Assembly (NCBI GenBank): GCA_025350945.1
Contig: JANXWW010000339.1
Coordinates: 1-6,124, forward strand
DNA length: 6,124 nt
Reading direction: 5' to 3'
Origin: Burkholderiales bacterium
Lineage (GTDB): Bacteria > Pseudomonadota > Gammaproteobacteria > Burkholderiales > Usitatibacteraceae
Shown piece by piece: positions 1 to 6,124 of the stretch. Position numbers and translations under genes: made by a program. Position 1 is the first letter of the stretch; the number at the start of each line of letters is the position of its first letter. Under the pieces are notes generated by a model. The model saw nothing but the letters and a program-made list of their open reading frames with translations. It had not been told where the DNA came from and did not search any database.

Positions 1-490
1 CTGCTGATTCTTCAAAACGCTCAAGGCGCAGCAATGTTGCGGATAAATTTGCAAGCGCACGCACATAGTCGGGCTTCAGCAAAATGGCGCGCTCAAATGC
101 GCGCACGGAATCTTCAAAGCGCTGCGCATCCGACAGCAAAATGCCGAGATTGTTATAGCCTTGTGCAAAATCACAATCGAGCTTGACTGACTGCTCGGCA
201 AACCGTAATGCCGCATCAAGGTCGCGTTGATCTTGCGCAATATTGGACGCCAGTAGCAGCATATTTTTATCCGCTGGGCCAAGCCGAATGGCGGCCTCAA
301 TTGCCGTCCGTGCCGCCGCAAAATCACCGCCGCGACTGCACGCATTGGCAAGCGCCTGCCACGCGGCGCGCGATGCATTTGGTGCGCGAGTGATGATGTC
401 CAGCTGCATTCTGGCACCAGCAATGTCACCTTGACTCAAGCGCTGCAAGGCATCGGCGATATCTTTGTTTTCTTTTGCGGTCGTACTCAT
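1..490 (-). CDS. TPR-repeat protein, N-terminal fragment (possible third TPR-GT41 module)
   Basis: The frame opens with ATG at 490 and stays open to the window edge, giving 163 codons with the C-terminus missing. After a short leader (MSTTA), 34-residue TPR units run from residues 6-39, 40-73, 74-107 and 108-141, with a fifth started at 142. The third is the most canonical (GYNNLGILLSDAQRFEDSVRAFERAI, ending KPD). There is no signal peptide, so a cytoplasmic protein is expected. It lies 15 bases after the GT41 gene, in the same reading frame and with only the TGA at 506-508 between, so it is certainly co-transcribed with it. The TPRs suggest protein binding. By analogy with the gene before it, a GT41 domain may follow, but another TPR glycosyltransferase, methyltransferase or sulfotransferase is equally possible. 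The start is chosen because no other in-frame ATG, GTG or TTG follows the stop before 490. Confidence 0.85.
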   Translation of the reverse strand, partial: MSTTAKENKDIADALQRLSQGDIAGARMQLDIITRAPNASRAAWQALANACSRGGDFAAARTAIEAAIRLGPADKNMLLLASNIAQDQRDLDAALRFAEQSVKLDCDFAQGYNNLGILLSDAQRFEDSVRAFERAILLKPDYVRALANLSATLLRLERFEESA

Positions 491-513
491 TTCGCGTGTA
501 ATTGTTCAAGCAT
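487..513 (-). other. Possible 8-codon coupling minicistron at the junction of the GT41 and TPR genes
   Basis: An ATG at 511-513 opens a tiny frame (MLEQLHAK) that spans the stop of the GT41 gene. Its TGA overlaps the ATG of the next gene as ATGA. An AAGGA at 525-529 lies 11 bases upstream of this ATG, whereas the next gene's own ATG has no convincing Shine-Dalgarno. Ribosomes could therefore reach the downstream start by reinitiation. The frame is short enough to be chance. Confidence 0.25.
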
Positions 514-3500
514 CTTTTGAAATTTCCTTGAGCGCAAACATCAAGGCTTGATAGTTGGTTGAAGCTTCATTTTTTTCATCTGTCGCGGATGCACTCGACA
601 AATATGCATCCAGCTTTAAACGTACATCGGCTCTGAATGCGGCTTCGCAGGCATATTTGGCTGCAACGGCAATGTAGTCGGGGCCACTGTCTGCGACCAG
701 CTCAGCCAAACCATGATGTGCCAATACCGAATACGCCATGCGCTCCATTGCCGTCGGACCGCGTAATGCAATGACGGCAACACCGGCGGCAAGCGCTTCG
801 CTGGCGACAATGGCATCGCTCATTGGGATGGTATCGAGTACGGCATCAGCACTGGCAAAACGATTGTGAGCGGTAGCGTTTGAACTCAGTCGCACGATGC
901 GCGTTGAGCCAATGCCGCCCGCACGCAATACATCATGATAGGCGCGCAATTCTGCATCGCTATAAGCGGGCACTGCGATCATCGCATGCGGTACTTGATC
1001 GAGAATCGATTTCCAAAGCTTGATTGACGCATGCGAAATTTCTTGCGGCATCGCACCGATAGCAAAAATAAATGTTGGCCTGGGCGCAACAGCATCGCTG
1101 AAAATTTTTGCGCTACCGATCCTTTCAATAACGCTTTCGATAACGCGATCAAGCCGCATCACGGGACGCGTTGGCCCGTTTGCCTGCCATTTAGGCAGTG
1201 CAGTCCACTGGTCAAAAATTTCAAAATCAATTGCTTCACAGTCGAACACATTCGCAAAGACACCATTCGTAAGCTGCATCCTGGCTGGCTTCTGAAACAT
1301 GATCGCCGTTGCCAGCGGATGTCGGTAGCCAACCAGATCAATGAGCACATCTGGCGCATCGTTGGCGATCCGCCTCGCCGCGCGGGTCGCGCTCAGGCCC
1401 GCAAGTGACATCACATTTGATGTTGGCAGTGGGCCACTGTCTTGGCTGCCAAGCGCATAAAACGTAATCGAGGAATTTTTATGGGCAAAGGATTGCGCGA
1501 ATTGATTGACGAGTTTTTGCCGCGCACTTCCTAATACTGCATCTTCAAGTAAAAAACCAATCTTGATTTGATTATTTTCTATTGCGGGTTCAAACGAGAT
1601 GCGCGCATAACTTTCGTTTAGCGCCGCCAGATACCGAGCGGCCAACGTTGCCACAACACTTTCTGGCAAGCCAGTCGCAGCGGCTCTACACAGTATCGGC
1701 TGCGCCAGCTCTTCAACAAGATGATGATCCGATTCTTTGCACAGTGATTTCGCGAGCGCCGACATTTCACGCGTTTCGCCTGCCAAATCCTGCTCATAGC
1801 GAAGCGTTTCGGCGCGTACCAGTTTGCCGCGCAAACTGCCCGGAAACTCCGCCGCAATGCGTTTGGCCAAACTAATCCAAGCGTCGGTTTTACGCAGCGC
1901 TTTTAGCGCCTGCGCCAGCTTTATATGCGCGAGTTCATGCCTGGGTTCGGCATTGATTGCACGGCGAAATAACGTTTCGGCGGTAATAGCATCGCCATTC
2001 TCAAGCGACATCAGCGCTGCGTTGTACGCCGCATCCACATGCGCGGGTGCTTGTGAAAGAACGCGGCTGTAGGCCTGCAACGCTAAATTGAGTTGGCCGA
2101 GTTCGGCCAGCGTATTTGCGTGCATGAGATTGGCCTGAACGTCCGCAGGACTGGTGACCACGGCCAGCTCAGCCACAATTAGCGCATCTTCAGCGCGATC
2201 CAGTCGCAGCAGAATGCGCACTTGGGCTGTCAGTAACGCGGTGTGTTTCGGGCGTGCTTCAAGCGCAGCGTCAATAGTTACCAGCGCGGCTTCATTGTCA
2301 TGTGCGTCACTTTTCATGACAGCCAGCGATATTGCGCTTTCACTATCGCCGGGCATGGCAGACAGTACTTGCGCCAGATATGCCATAGCTTCATCGTTGC
2401 GGCCTCTTGAACGCGCCAGCATGGCGCGCAGTTGCAACAGCGGCAAATAGTCTGGCTGTTCGGCGTCGAGTTTGGCATACGTTTCAGCAACAGCCGCTTG
2501 GGTTTTTTCATCAATCGCCGCTTCGTGTATTTTGATGGCGAGATTGAGTTCAAGAAAAAAATCTTTTGCCGATAACGCCGATGCGCCACGCTGGGATCCT
2601 TCTGCGGCGATTTGCACATACGCGCGTTCCAGACTTTTTGTATGATTCGCCACCTTGGCGATCACCGCATGCTGACGCGCGTCGGCAATGCGTGTGCGAA
2701 GCGAGTGATGCCATGTTTTATCTGTCGCCATACGAATCGCGCAGGCGACATACTCGACTTCGCTCTCGCAAACCGTATCGTCAATACCAAGATGGGTCAG
2801 GATGCTGGCACCGACACGTTCGGCATTGCGCTCGCCTTTCAACGTTACGACCGGCACATCGCGATCCAGCGCGGCCAGTGTAGTGTCGCCACCGTTGTAT
2901 GGAAATGTATCTAGCACTGCATCAATCAATTGGTAACGTGCGCGCTGCTCGCCATCAGTCGCGCCTGCTGCGATAAAGCGCAAGCGCGCGCCATCGATTC
3001 CAGCCGCATGCGTCACGCGGCGAATACTGGGCTCGTCATTGGCATACACCGGCGAAAAGGCCAGAACCGCATGCGGCGCGGCATCCATAATTTGTCGCCA
3101 CGCGGCAAGGCATCGCGGCGACATTTTCATCAAGTTCACAAATGTTGCGAATACAAATTCATGTTTACGCAGAGCGTCGTCACGCGTGTATTTAGCATGC
3201 TCTTCCGGCGCGGATTCCACATGCGTTAGCGGAAATAAACAGCCATCCAGATAGAACGGTTTTTCAATCTGGAATGCAGTCGAAGCATCATCGTCCGCGA
3301 TGGCGTCAGTAAACTTATAGTCCACCGCTGACAGCCCGAGACAACCGTGGTAACCAAGATGCGTCACAATTTTGTGTGCGGGCCGCAGCGCATAAATACC
3401 CTGCCGCGCAGCCATGGTGTGACCCGCAAGATCGACCAGCACATCAAGATCTGCGGCGGCGATGACTTTTGCGGCATCCATATCAGACAACTTGCTGACA

Positions 3501-4540
3501 TCAATAAATGCGTCAACCATGCTTTTAAATACGTTGGTCGTCGCGTCGTGATAATGCGGCTCGCATAGCGAAATTAAATGCACGGAAAAGCGATCTTTGT
3601 CGTGTGCGGCGATGACGTCCAACATGATTCGCCCCATCACGTGTCGACGAAAATCACCCGACACATAACCGATCCTCAGCTTGTCGCCATGCGCTCGCCG
3701 CGGCAAGCGTGAAACTGGGGTAGGGAAAGCTTTAAACGTTGCATCGTTGTAGCGTTGGTAACACTTGAGAAGATCGCTGCCGTCAATATCAAAGTACTGG
3801 AGTATGCCGAGTATTGGCGCGAGTTCTGAGGGCAAAGTGTCTGCAAACGGCCATTCGACGGCGAGTTTCAAATATGCGTTTGCTTTTGATACGTCACCCA
3901 AATAACGGGACATGACCAAGCCTGCGGCAGTGAGCGCAGCAGATTGCCCGACCTCTTTTTCCCAGGCAAGAAATGTTTGAATCGCATCTTCCTGGCGACG
4001 CAGACCGAGCAGCGCGCGATACAGCGCATCCCATGCGTTATTGTCTTTTGGGTTTGCCTCCACAGCGGCGCGCAGCGAATCTGTTGAAGCAGTAATGTGG
4101 CCCCGCGCCTGCTGAATGAGCGCCATGTTGTAGCGCGCTTGCGACAATTCCGGATTGAGCGCAATCGCACGCTCGTATGCGCTAACGGCTTCATCGTTGC
4201 GCTTTAAGCCTTGCAACACGATACCCATGTTGTTGTAGGCTTCAGCAAAATCGGGCTTGATGGCGACCACCCGTTGATAAGCAATACACGCGTCCTGCAA
4301 GCGGTTCAGGTTTTGAAAAACCAATCCTAAATTGTAGAACGATGGCCAGTGTTGAGGCACATGCTTGAGGATGGTGAGGTAGGCATTTGAGGCCTCGACC
4401 ATCTTGTTTTCGCGTTGCAGCGATAGCGCATAGGCATACCAGGACTCCAGCGATTGTGGAGCCTGCGGCTGCGCAGTAGCGGGAGGCGGGTTGGATGCGT
4501 TCAATGGGATAAGTTCATTTTGCCGGGCGAGAAAAATCAT
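506..4540 (-). CDS. Giant double-module TPR/GT41 (SPINDLY, O-GlcNAc transferase-like) protein, second catalytic domain degenerate
   Basis: The product is 1344 residues from the ATG at 4540, about twice the usual size of a bacterial TPR-GT41 protein. GT41 enzymes move a sugar from a nucleotide donor to Ser/Thr or other side chains of cytoplasmic proteins, using TPRs to hold the acceptor. Order: five 34-residue TPRs (30-199), a helical linker, GT41 domain 1 (about 288-648), seven TPRs with the first degenerate (664-901), a second linker, and GT41-like domain 2 (about 992-1310). Domain 1 shows RIGYVSGDFRRH (289-300), VDLAGHT (369-375), LGYHG (395-399), FVNLMK with K472 where human OGT has K842, NGGDTT (549-554) and ERVGAS (574-579). 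Domain 2 has lost these residues. The frame can be extended to a TTG at 4636, but those 32 extra codons lie wholly inside wzt and look unlike protein. A weak GAAG sits 6 bases before the chosen ATG. No signal peptide is visible. The acceptor is unknown; a role in glycan assembly is an alternative. Confidence 0.88.
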   Translation of the reverse strand: MIFLARQNELIPLNASNPPPATAQPQAPQSLESWYAYALSLQRENKMVEASNAYLTILKHVPQHWPSFYNLGLVFQNLNRLQDACIAYQRVVAIKPDFAEAYNNMGIVLQGLKRNDEAVSAYERAIALNPELSQARYNMALIQQARGHITASTDSLRAAVEANPKDNNAWDALYRALLGLRRQEDAIQTFLAWEKEVGQSAALTAAGLVMSRYLGDVSKANAYLKLAVEWPFADTLPSELAPILGILQYFDIDGSDLLKCYQRYNDATFKAFPTPVSRLPRRAHGDKLRIGYVSGDFRRHVMGRIMLDVIAAHDKDRFSVHLISLCEPHYHDATTNVFKSMVDAFIDVSKLSDMDAAKVIAAADLDVLVDLAGHTMAARQGIYALRPAHKIVTHLGYHGCLGLSAVDYKFTDAIADDDASTAFQIEKPFYLDGCLFPLTHVESAPEEHAKYTRDDALRKHEFVFATFVNLMKMSPRCLAAWRQIMDAAPHAVLAFSPVYANDEPSIRRVTHAAGIDGARLRFIAAGATDGEQRARYQLIDAVLDTFPYNGGDTTLAALDRDVPVVTLKGERNAERVGASILTHLGIDDTVCESEVEYVACAIRMATDKTWHHSLRTRIADARQHAVIAKVANHTKSLERAYVQIAAEGSQRGASALSAKDFFLELNLAIKIHEAAIDEKTQAAVAETYAKLDAEQPDYLPLLQLRAMLARSRGRNDEAMAYLAQVLSAMPGDSESAISLAVMKSDAHDNEAALVTIDAALEARPKHTALLTAQVRILLRLDRAEDALIVAELAVVTSPADVQANLMHANTLAELGQLNLALQAYSRVLSQAPAHVDAAYNAALMSLENGDAITAETLFRRAINAEPRHELAHIKLAQALKALRKTDAWISLAKRIAAEFPGSLRGKLVRAETLRYEQDLAGETREMSALAKSLCKESDHHLVEELAQPILCRAAATGLPESVVATLAARYLAALNESYARISFEPAIENNQIKIGFLLEDAVLGSARQKLVNQFAQSFAHKNSSITFYALGSQDSGPLPTSNVMSLAGLSATRAARRIANDAPDVLIDLVGYRHPLATAIMFQKPARMQLTNGVFANVFDCEAIDFEIFDQWTALPKWQANGPTRPVMRLDRVIESVIERIGSAKIFSDAVAPRPTFIFAIGAMPQEISHASIKLWKSILDQVPHAMIAVPAYSDAELRAYHDVLRAGGIGSTRIVRLSSNATAHNRFASADAVLDTIPMSDAIVASEALAAGVAVIALRGPTAMERMAYSVLAHHGLAELVADSGPDYIAVAAKYACEAAFRADVRLKLDAYLSSASATDEKNEASTNYQALMFALKEISKDA
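509..1567 (-). other. GT41-like domain 2, predicted non-catalytic
   Basis: This segment encodes about residues 992-1344. It aligns along its length with domain 1: IKIGFLLED with RIGYVSGDF, DVLIDLVGYRHPLA with DVLVDLAGHTMAA, FIFAIGAMPQEIS with FVFATFVNLMKMS, ADAVLDTIPMSD with IDAVLDTFPYNG, and a similar helix after VIALRG. The His of domain 1 (300) becomes Gly1004, the Lys (472) becomes Glu1167, and NGGDTT is replaced by SDAIVA (1241-1246). The frame is intact, so the domain is probably retained for a non-catalytic job such as dimerisation, acceptor binding or regulation. The homology is read by eye. Confidence 0.72.
1838..2551 (-). repeat. TPR array 2 (six clear plus one degenerate repeat) in the GT41 protein
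   Basis: Seven 34-residue units run without a gap over residues 664-901. The first (664-697) is degenerate but keeps Pro at position 33 (EQPD). The other six start at residues 698, 732, 766, 800, 834 and 868 and show the TPR pattern, for example AYNAALMSLENGDAITAE. The array sits between the two GT41 domains, so it serves as the N-terminal array of the second module rather than as a tail of the first. Confidence 0.87.
2597..3679 (-). other. GT41 catalytic domain 1 within the giant protein
   Basis: This segment encodes about residues 288-648. Its two halves match the N- and C-lobes of GT41: the N-lobe has GYVSGDFRRH, DVLVDLAGHT and LGYHG...VDYKFTD, and the C-lobe has FATFVNLMKMSP, LDTFPYNGGDTT and TLKGERNAERVGAS. 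His300 in DFRRH aligns with human OGT H498, and K472 with K842, which contacts the donor diphosphate. Departures from the family norm are GYHG for GYPG, FVN for FNN and an Asp in NGGDTT where Thr is usual. I infer that it is catalytically competent, with moderate confidence. Confidence 0.82.
3944..4453 (-). repeat. TPR array 1 (five 34-residue repeats) in the GT41 protein
   Basis: Five consecutive 34-residue units with unbroken spacing cover residues 30-63, 64-97, 98-131, 132-165 and 166-199 of the GT41 protein. They show the TPR pattern of Tyr/Trp and Gly/Ala in helix A, an acidic-Ala pair starting helix B and, in four of the five, Pro at position 33 (for example AYNNMGIVLQGLKRNDEA, then NPE). 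TPRs form a superhelical groove that binds protein partners; in OGT they present the acceptor. The fifth unit lacks the terminal Pro and is the least regular. Confidence 0.9.
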
Positions 4541-5780
4541 GGTGCGCTTCGACGGTTTCCCATGTGTGTTCCAGCCGCACGAAGCCGTGATCTTTGGTTT
4601 CGCCATCGATCGTAAATTCTTCGAATAACGTATCAAATAACCTTAATGCGTATTGATCCAGCGTATGTGCGCGGAAATGATAGCGACCCGGCAACAGGGG
4701 TGCCGCCTTCAGGACAAAGCGAAACGCAAAGCGATTTTTTTCAATGCGATTGGCGACAAAAGCGCTCTCGTTTGAGAACGTGCCAAAAACCGGCGTGCCA
4801 TCAATCCGAACTACGCTTGCGCTCAACACAGTGGGCGTATCGTCAGGTGAGTAAAAGGTACCCGAGAGAATTATCGTGTCACCGGTTTGAAAATGTGATT
4901 GAGGCGTCGCGGCCTGGTCTTGGACGGTGATTGCTTCGAGGTGCGGGTGTGTCGCATGCAGTGAACTTGGTCGTGGCTGGGCAGCCACTCCGCTGTTTTT
5001 TTGCTCGTGATAGGCAAGATACGCTTGTGTGACGGGAAAACAATCGCCCTGCATTTCGGCGCGCCCGTGGTGGATCCAGATCGCTTTTTCGCACAGCGAC
5101 TGAATGTGATACATGCTGTGGGAACAAAGAATGAGTGTGCCGCCGTTGTTGCGATACTCGTCCATCCAGCGCATGCATTTTTTTTGGAACGATTCATCGC
5201 CAACTGCCAACACCTCATCGGTGACAAGAATATCCGGTGTGAGTGCTGTCGAGATTGCAAAACCGAGGCGCACTACCATACCCGAAGAGTAGGTTTTGAT
5301 GGGTTGCTCAATATGTTCGCCAATGTCGGCAAAATCGAGAATGGCATCGAAGCGCTCACGCGTTTCGGCTCGTGTCCAGCCCATGAGCGAAGCGGCCAAA
5401 TAGATATTTTCGCGGCCCGTATAGTCAGGATGAAAACCTGTTCCCAACTCAAGTAACGCTGCTACGCGACCTTTGAGCGCACGTGAGCCTGAAGTCGGCT
5501 TCACCACGCCTGCGATAATTTTCATCAGCGTTGATTTGCCTGCACCGTTCTCGCCAATAATGCCCCAGGATTCACCGCGATCCAGCGTGAGATTGATGTC
5601 GCGCAACGCCGTGAAATGATTGTGAACCGCTTTTCCGGTCAGCAATTCGTAAACCGTGCGGATGCGACGGCCACCGGATTGCAGCATCGGATAGTCTTTG
5701 CCAATGCCGTTCAGCGTGAGCAAGCGCTCAGCAGGTTTTACTGAGGATGGGTCAGCTTGGGTTGAGGGTTTGAATGACAC
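4515..5780 (-). CDS. wzt: Wzt-type polysaccharide ABC transporter ATP-binding protein with C-terminal glycan-binding domain
   Basis: This 421-residue protein is the ATPase partner of the upstream permease and powers export of lipid-linked polysaccharide. The nucleotide-binding domain spans about residues 20-262. It contains Walker A GENGAGKST (76-84), the family stretch LLELGTGFHPDYTGREN (109-125), ABC signature YSSGM (164-168), Walker B ILVTDE (184-189) with catalytic E189, D-loop LAVGD (191-195) and H-loop H221. A low-complexity linker follows (about 263-280). The C-terminal domain, about 281-405, is rich in beta strands and resembles Wzt C-terminal domains, which bind the non-reducing end of the O-polysaccharide. 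The length fits long Wzt proteins rather than short KpsT types. The start is GTG at 5780: an in-frame TGA lies ten codons upstream and the next ATG would cut into the ATPase domain. No clear Shine-Dalgarno is visible, so coupling to the permease 14 bases upstream is likely. Its 3' end overlaps the next gene by 26 bases. Confidence 0.93.
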   Translation of the reverse strand: MSFKPSTQADPSSVKPAERLLTLNGIGKDYPMLQSGGRRIRTVYELLTGKAVHNHFTALRDINLTLDRGESWGIIGENGAGKSTLMKIIAGVVKPTSGSRALKGRVAALLELGTGFHPDYTGRENIYLAASLMGWTRAETRERFDAILDFADIGEHIEQPIKTYSSGMVVRLGFAISTALTPDILVTDEVLAVGDESFQKKCMRWMDEYRNNGGTLILCSHSMYHIQSLCEKAIWIHHGRAEMQGDCFPVTQAYLAYHEQKNSGVAAQPRPSSLHATHPHLEAITVQDQAATPQSHFQTGDTIILSGTFYSPDDTPTVLSASVVRIDGTPVFGTFSNESAFVANRIEKNRFAFRFVLKAAPLLPGRYHFRAHTLDQYALRLFDTLFEEFTIDGETKDHGFVRLEHTWETVEAHHDFSRPAK

Positions 5781-5794
5781 AGAGTAATTTGCTG

Positions 5795-6124
5795 CTACAC
5801 GAAATCTTCAAAATGCGGAGAGAGTCGAACGAAGACCGCATAGCCGACTGCAAACACTGCGATTGCCACCATCCAGACAATGAGATCTATAAAGTTTAAC
5901 GCAGGCTGGCCAAACAAATGCTCGCGTAAACGTTGAATCATTAATGCAATAGGATTCCAGTTAAACCATGCGCGATACTGCTCTGGAATGACGCTTTGCG
6001 GATACAAAACGGGTGTCAAAAAATACAGCATCATCAGTAAAGGTTGAGTCGCTTGCTCAATATCTGGCAGCAGTGTATGCAGCGCTGCCAGCAACAGCGC
6101 CAGGCCCACTGTAAAAACAAGTAG
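5795..6124 (-). CDS. wzm: Wzm-type ABC-2 polysaccharide export permease, C-terminal fragment
   Basis: This is the last 109 codons of an inner-membrane ABC-2 permease, ending in TAG at 5795-5797. The frame stays open to the window edge, so the N-terminal part lies beyond 6124. A GTG at 6107-6109 is internal and should not be taken as the start. Visible are a hydrophobic segment at the truncated start, a short polar turn (LLPDIEQ), a second hydrophobic stretch leading into the family-typical TPVLYP, a loop with NWNP, then a final membrane helix (about FIDLIVWMVAIAVFAVGYAV) and a short cytoplasmic tail ending PHFEDFV. This arrangement is typical of Wzm/KpsM/TagG permeases, which move undecaprenyl-linked polysaccharide across the inner membrane. 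The Wzt-type ATPase gene follows after 14 bases, which supports the pairing. The family is clear; the exact substrate (O-antigen, capsule or other glycan) cannot be read from this fragment. Confidence 0.88.
   Translation of the reverse strand, partial: LLVFTVGLALLLAALHTLLPDIEQATQPLLMMLYFLTPVLYPQSVIPEQYRAWFNWNPIALMIQRLREHLFGQPALNFIDLIVWMVAIAVFAVGYAVFVRLSPHFEDFV

Noticed and set aside
76..429. Minus-strand open frame of 117 codons at the start of the window
   Set aside because: It is out of frame with the TPR protein that fills 1-490. The TPR frame has a clear 34-residue periodicity and this one has none.
491..505. Possible terminator or promoter between the GT41 and TPR genes
   Set aside because: The gap is 15 bases, with no inverted repeat, T-run or recognisable -10/-35 pair.
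1031..1408. Plus-strand open frame of 125 codons opposite the GT41 gene
   Set aside because: It lies entirely inside the GT41-like domain 2 coding region, has no domain pattern or ribosome binding site, and overlaps other chance frames.
509..1567. GT41-like domain 2 as a decaying pseudogene segment
   Set aside because: The frame is uninterrupted for the whole domain and the structural core segments are preserved, which fits a retained non-catalytic domain better than decay.
4541..4636. N-terminal extension of the GT41 protein to a TTG start at 4636
   Set aside because: It would overlap wzt by 122 bases from a TTG codon with no good ribosome binding site, and the extra residues show no TPR or other protein-like pattern. 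The ATG at 4540 gives a modest 26-base overlap.
5001..5456. Plus-strand open frame of 151 codons opposite wzt
   Set aside because: It is antisense to the conserved ATPase domain, including the signature and Walker B motifs, shows no recognisable domain, and is explained as a shadow of the real gene.

Overview
The window is a stretch of a polysaccharide-export and glycosyltransferase operon, read entirely on the minus strand and cut by the window at both ends. Upstream to downstream it holds the C-terminal part of an ABC-2 permease (Wzm type), a complete ABC ATPase with a C-terminal carbohydrate-recognition domain (Wzt type), a very large TPR/O-GlcNAc-transferase-like protein (SPINDLY type, glycosyltransferase family GT41), and the N-terminal 163 codons of a further TPR protein. 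The last of these is an open frame that runs off the low-coordinate end. Protein style, mid-range base composition and the Wzm/Wzt gene types suggest a Gram-negative proteobacterium, perhaps a betaproteobacterium. That placement is inference from family resemblance, because no phylogenetic marker is present.

Layout: permease 5795-6124, a 14-base gap, wzt 4515-5780, a 26-base overlap, the GT41 protein 506-4540, a 15-base gap, and the TPR protein 1-490. No gap exceeds 15 bases. I see no internal promoter, terminator, RNA gene, mobile element or CRISPR. The tight packing implies one transcript with its promoter beyond position 6124.

Roles: the permease and ATPase should form an inner-membrane exporter for a lipid-linked polysaccharide such as O-antigen. 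The ATPase's C-terminal domain would recognise the finished glycan. The GT41 protein is predicted to be cytoplasmic and to add sugar to a protein acceptor, or less conventionally to the glycan.

The most notable feature is the architecture of the GT41 protein. It carries two complete TPR + linker + GT41 modules in tandem. The first keeps most of the catalytic landmarks, with some unusual substitutions. The second keeps the fold signature but has lost the key residues, so it looks like a pseudo-glycosyltransferase. The next gene starts another TPR array in the same reading frame, six codons after a single TGA stop, so a third module may follow outside the window.
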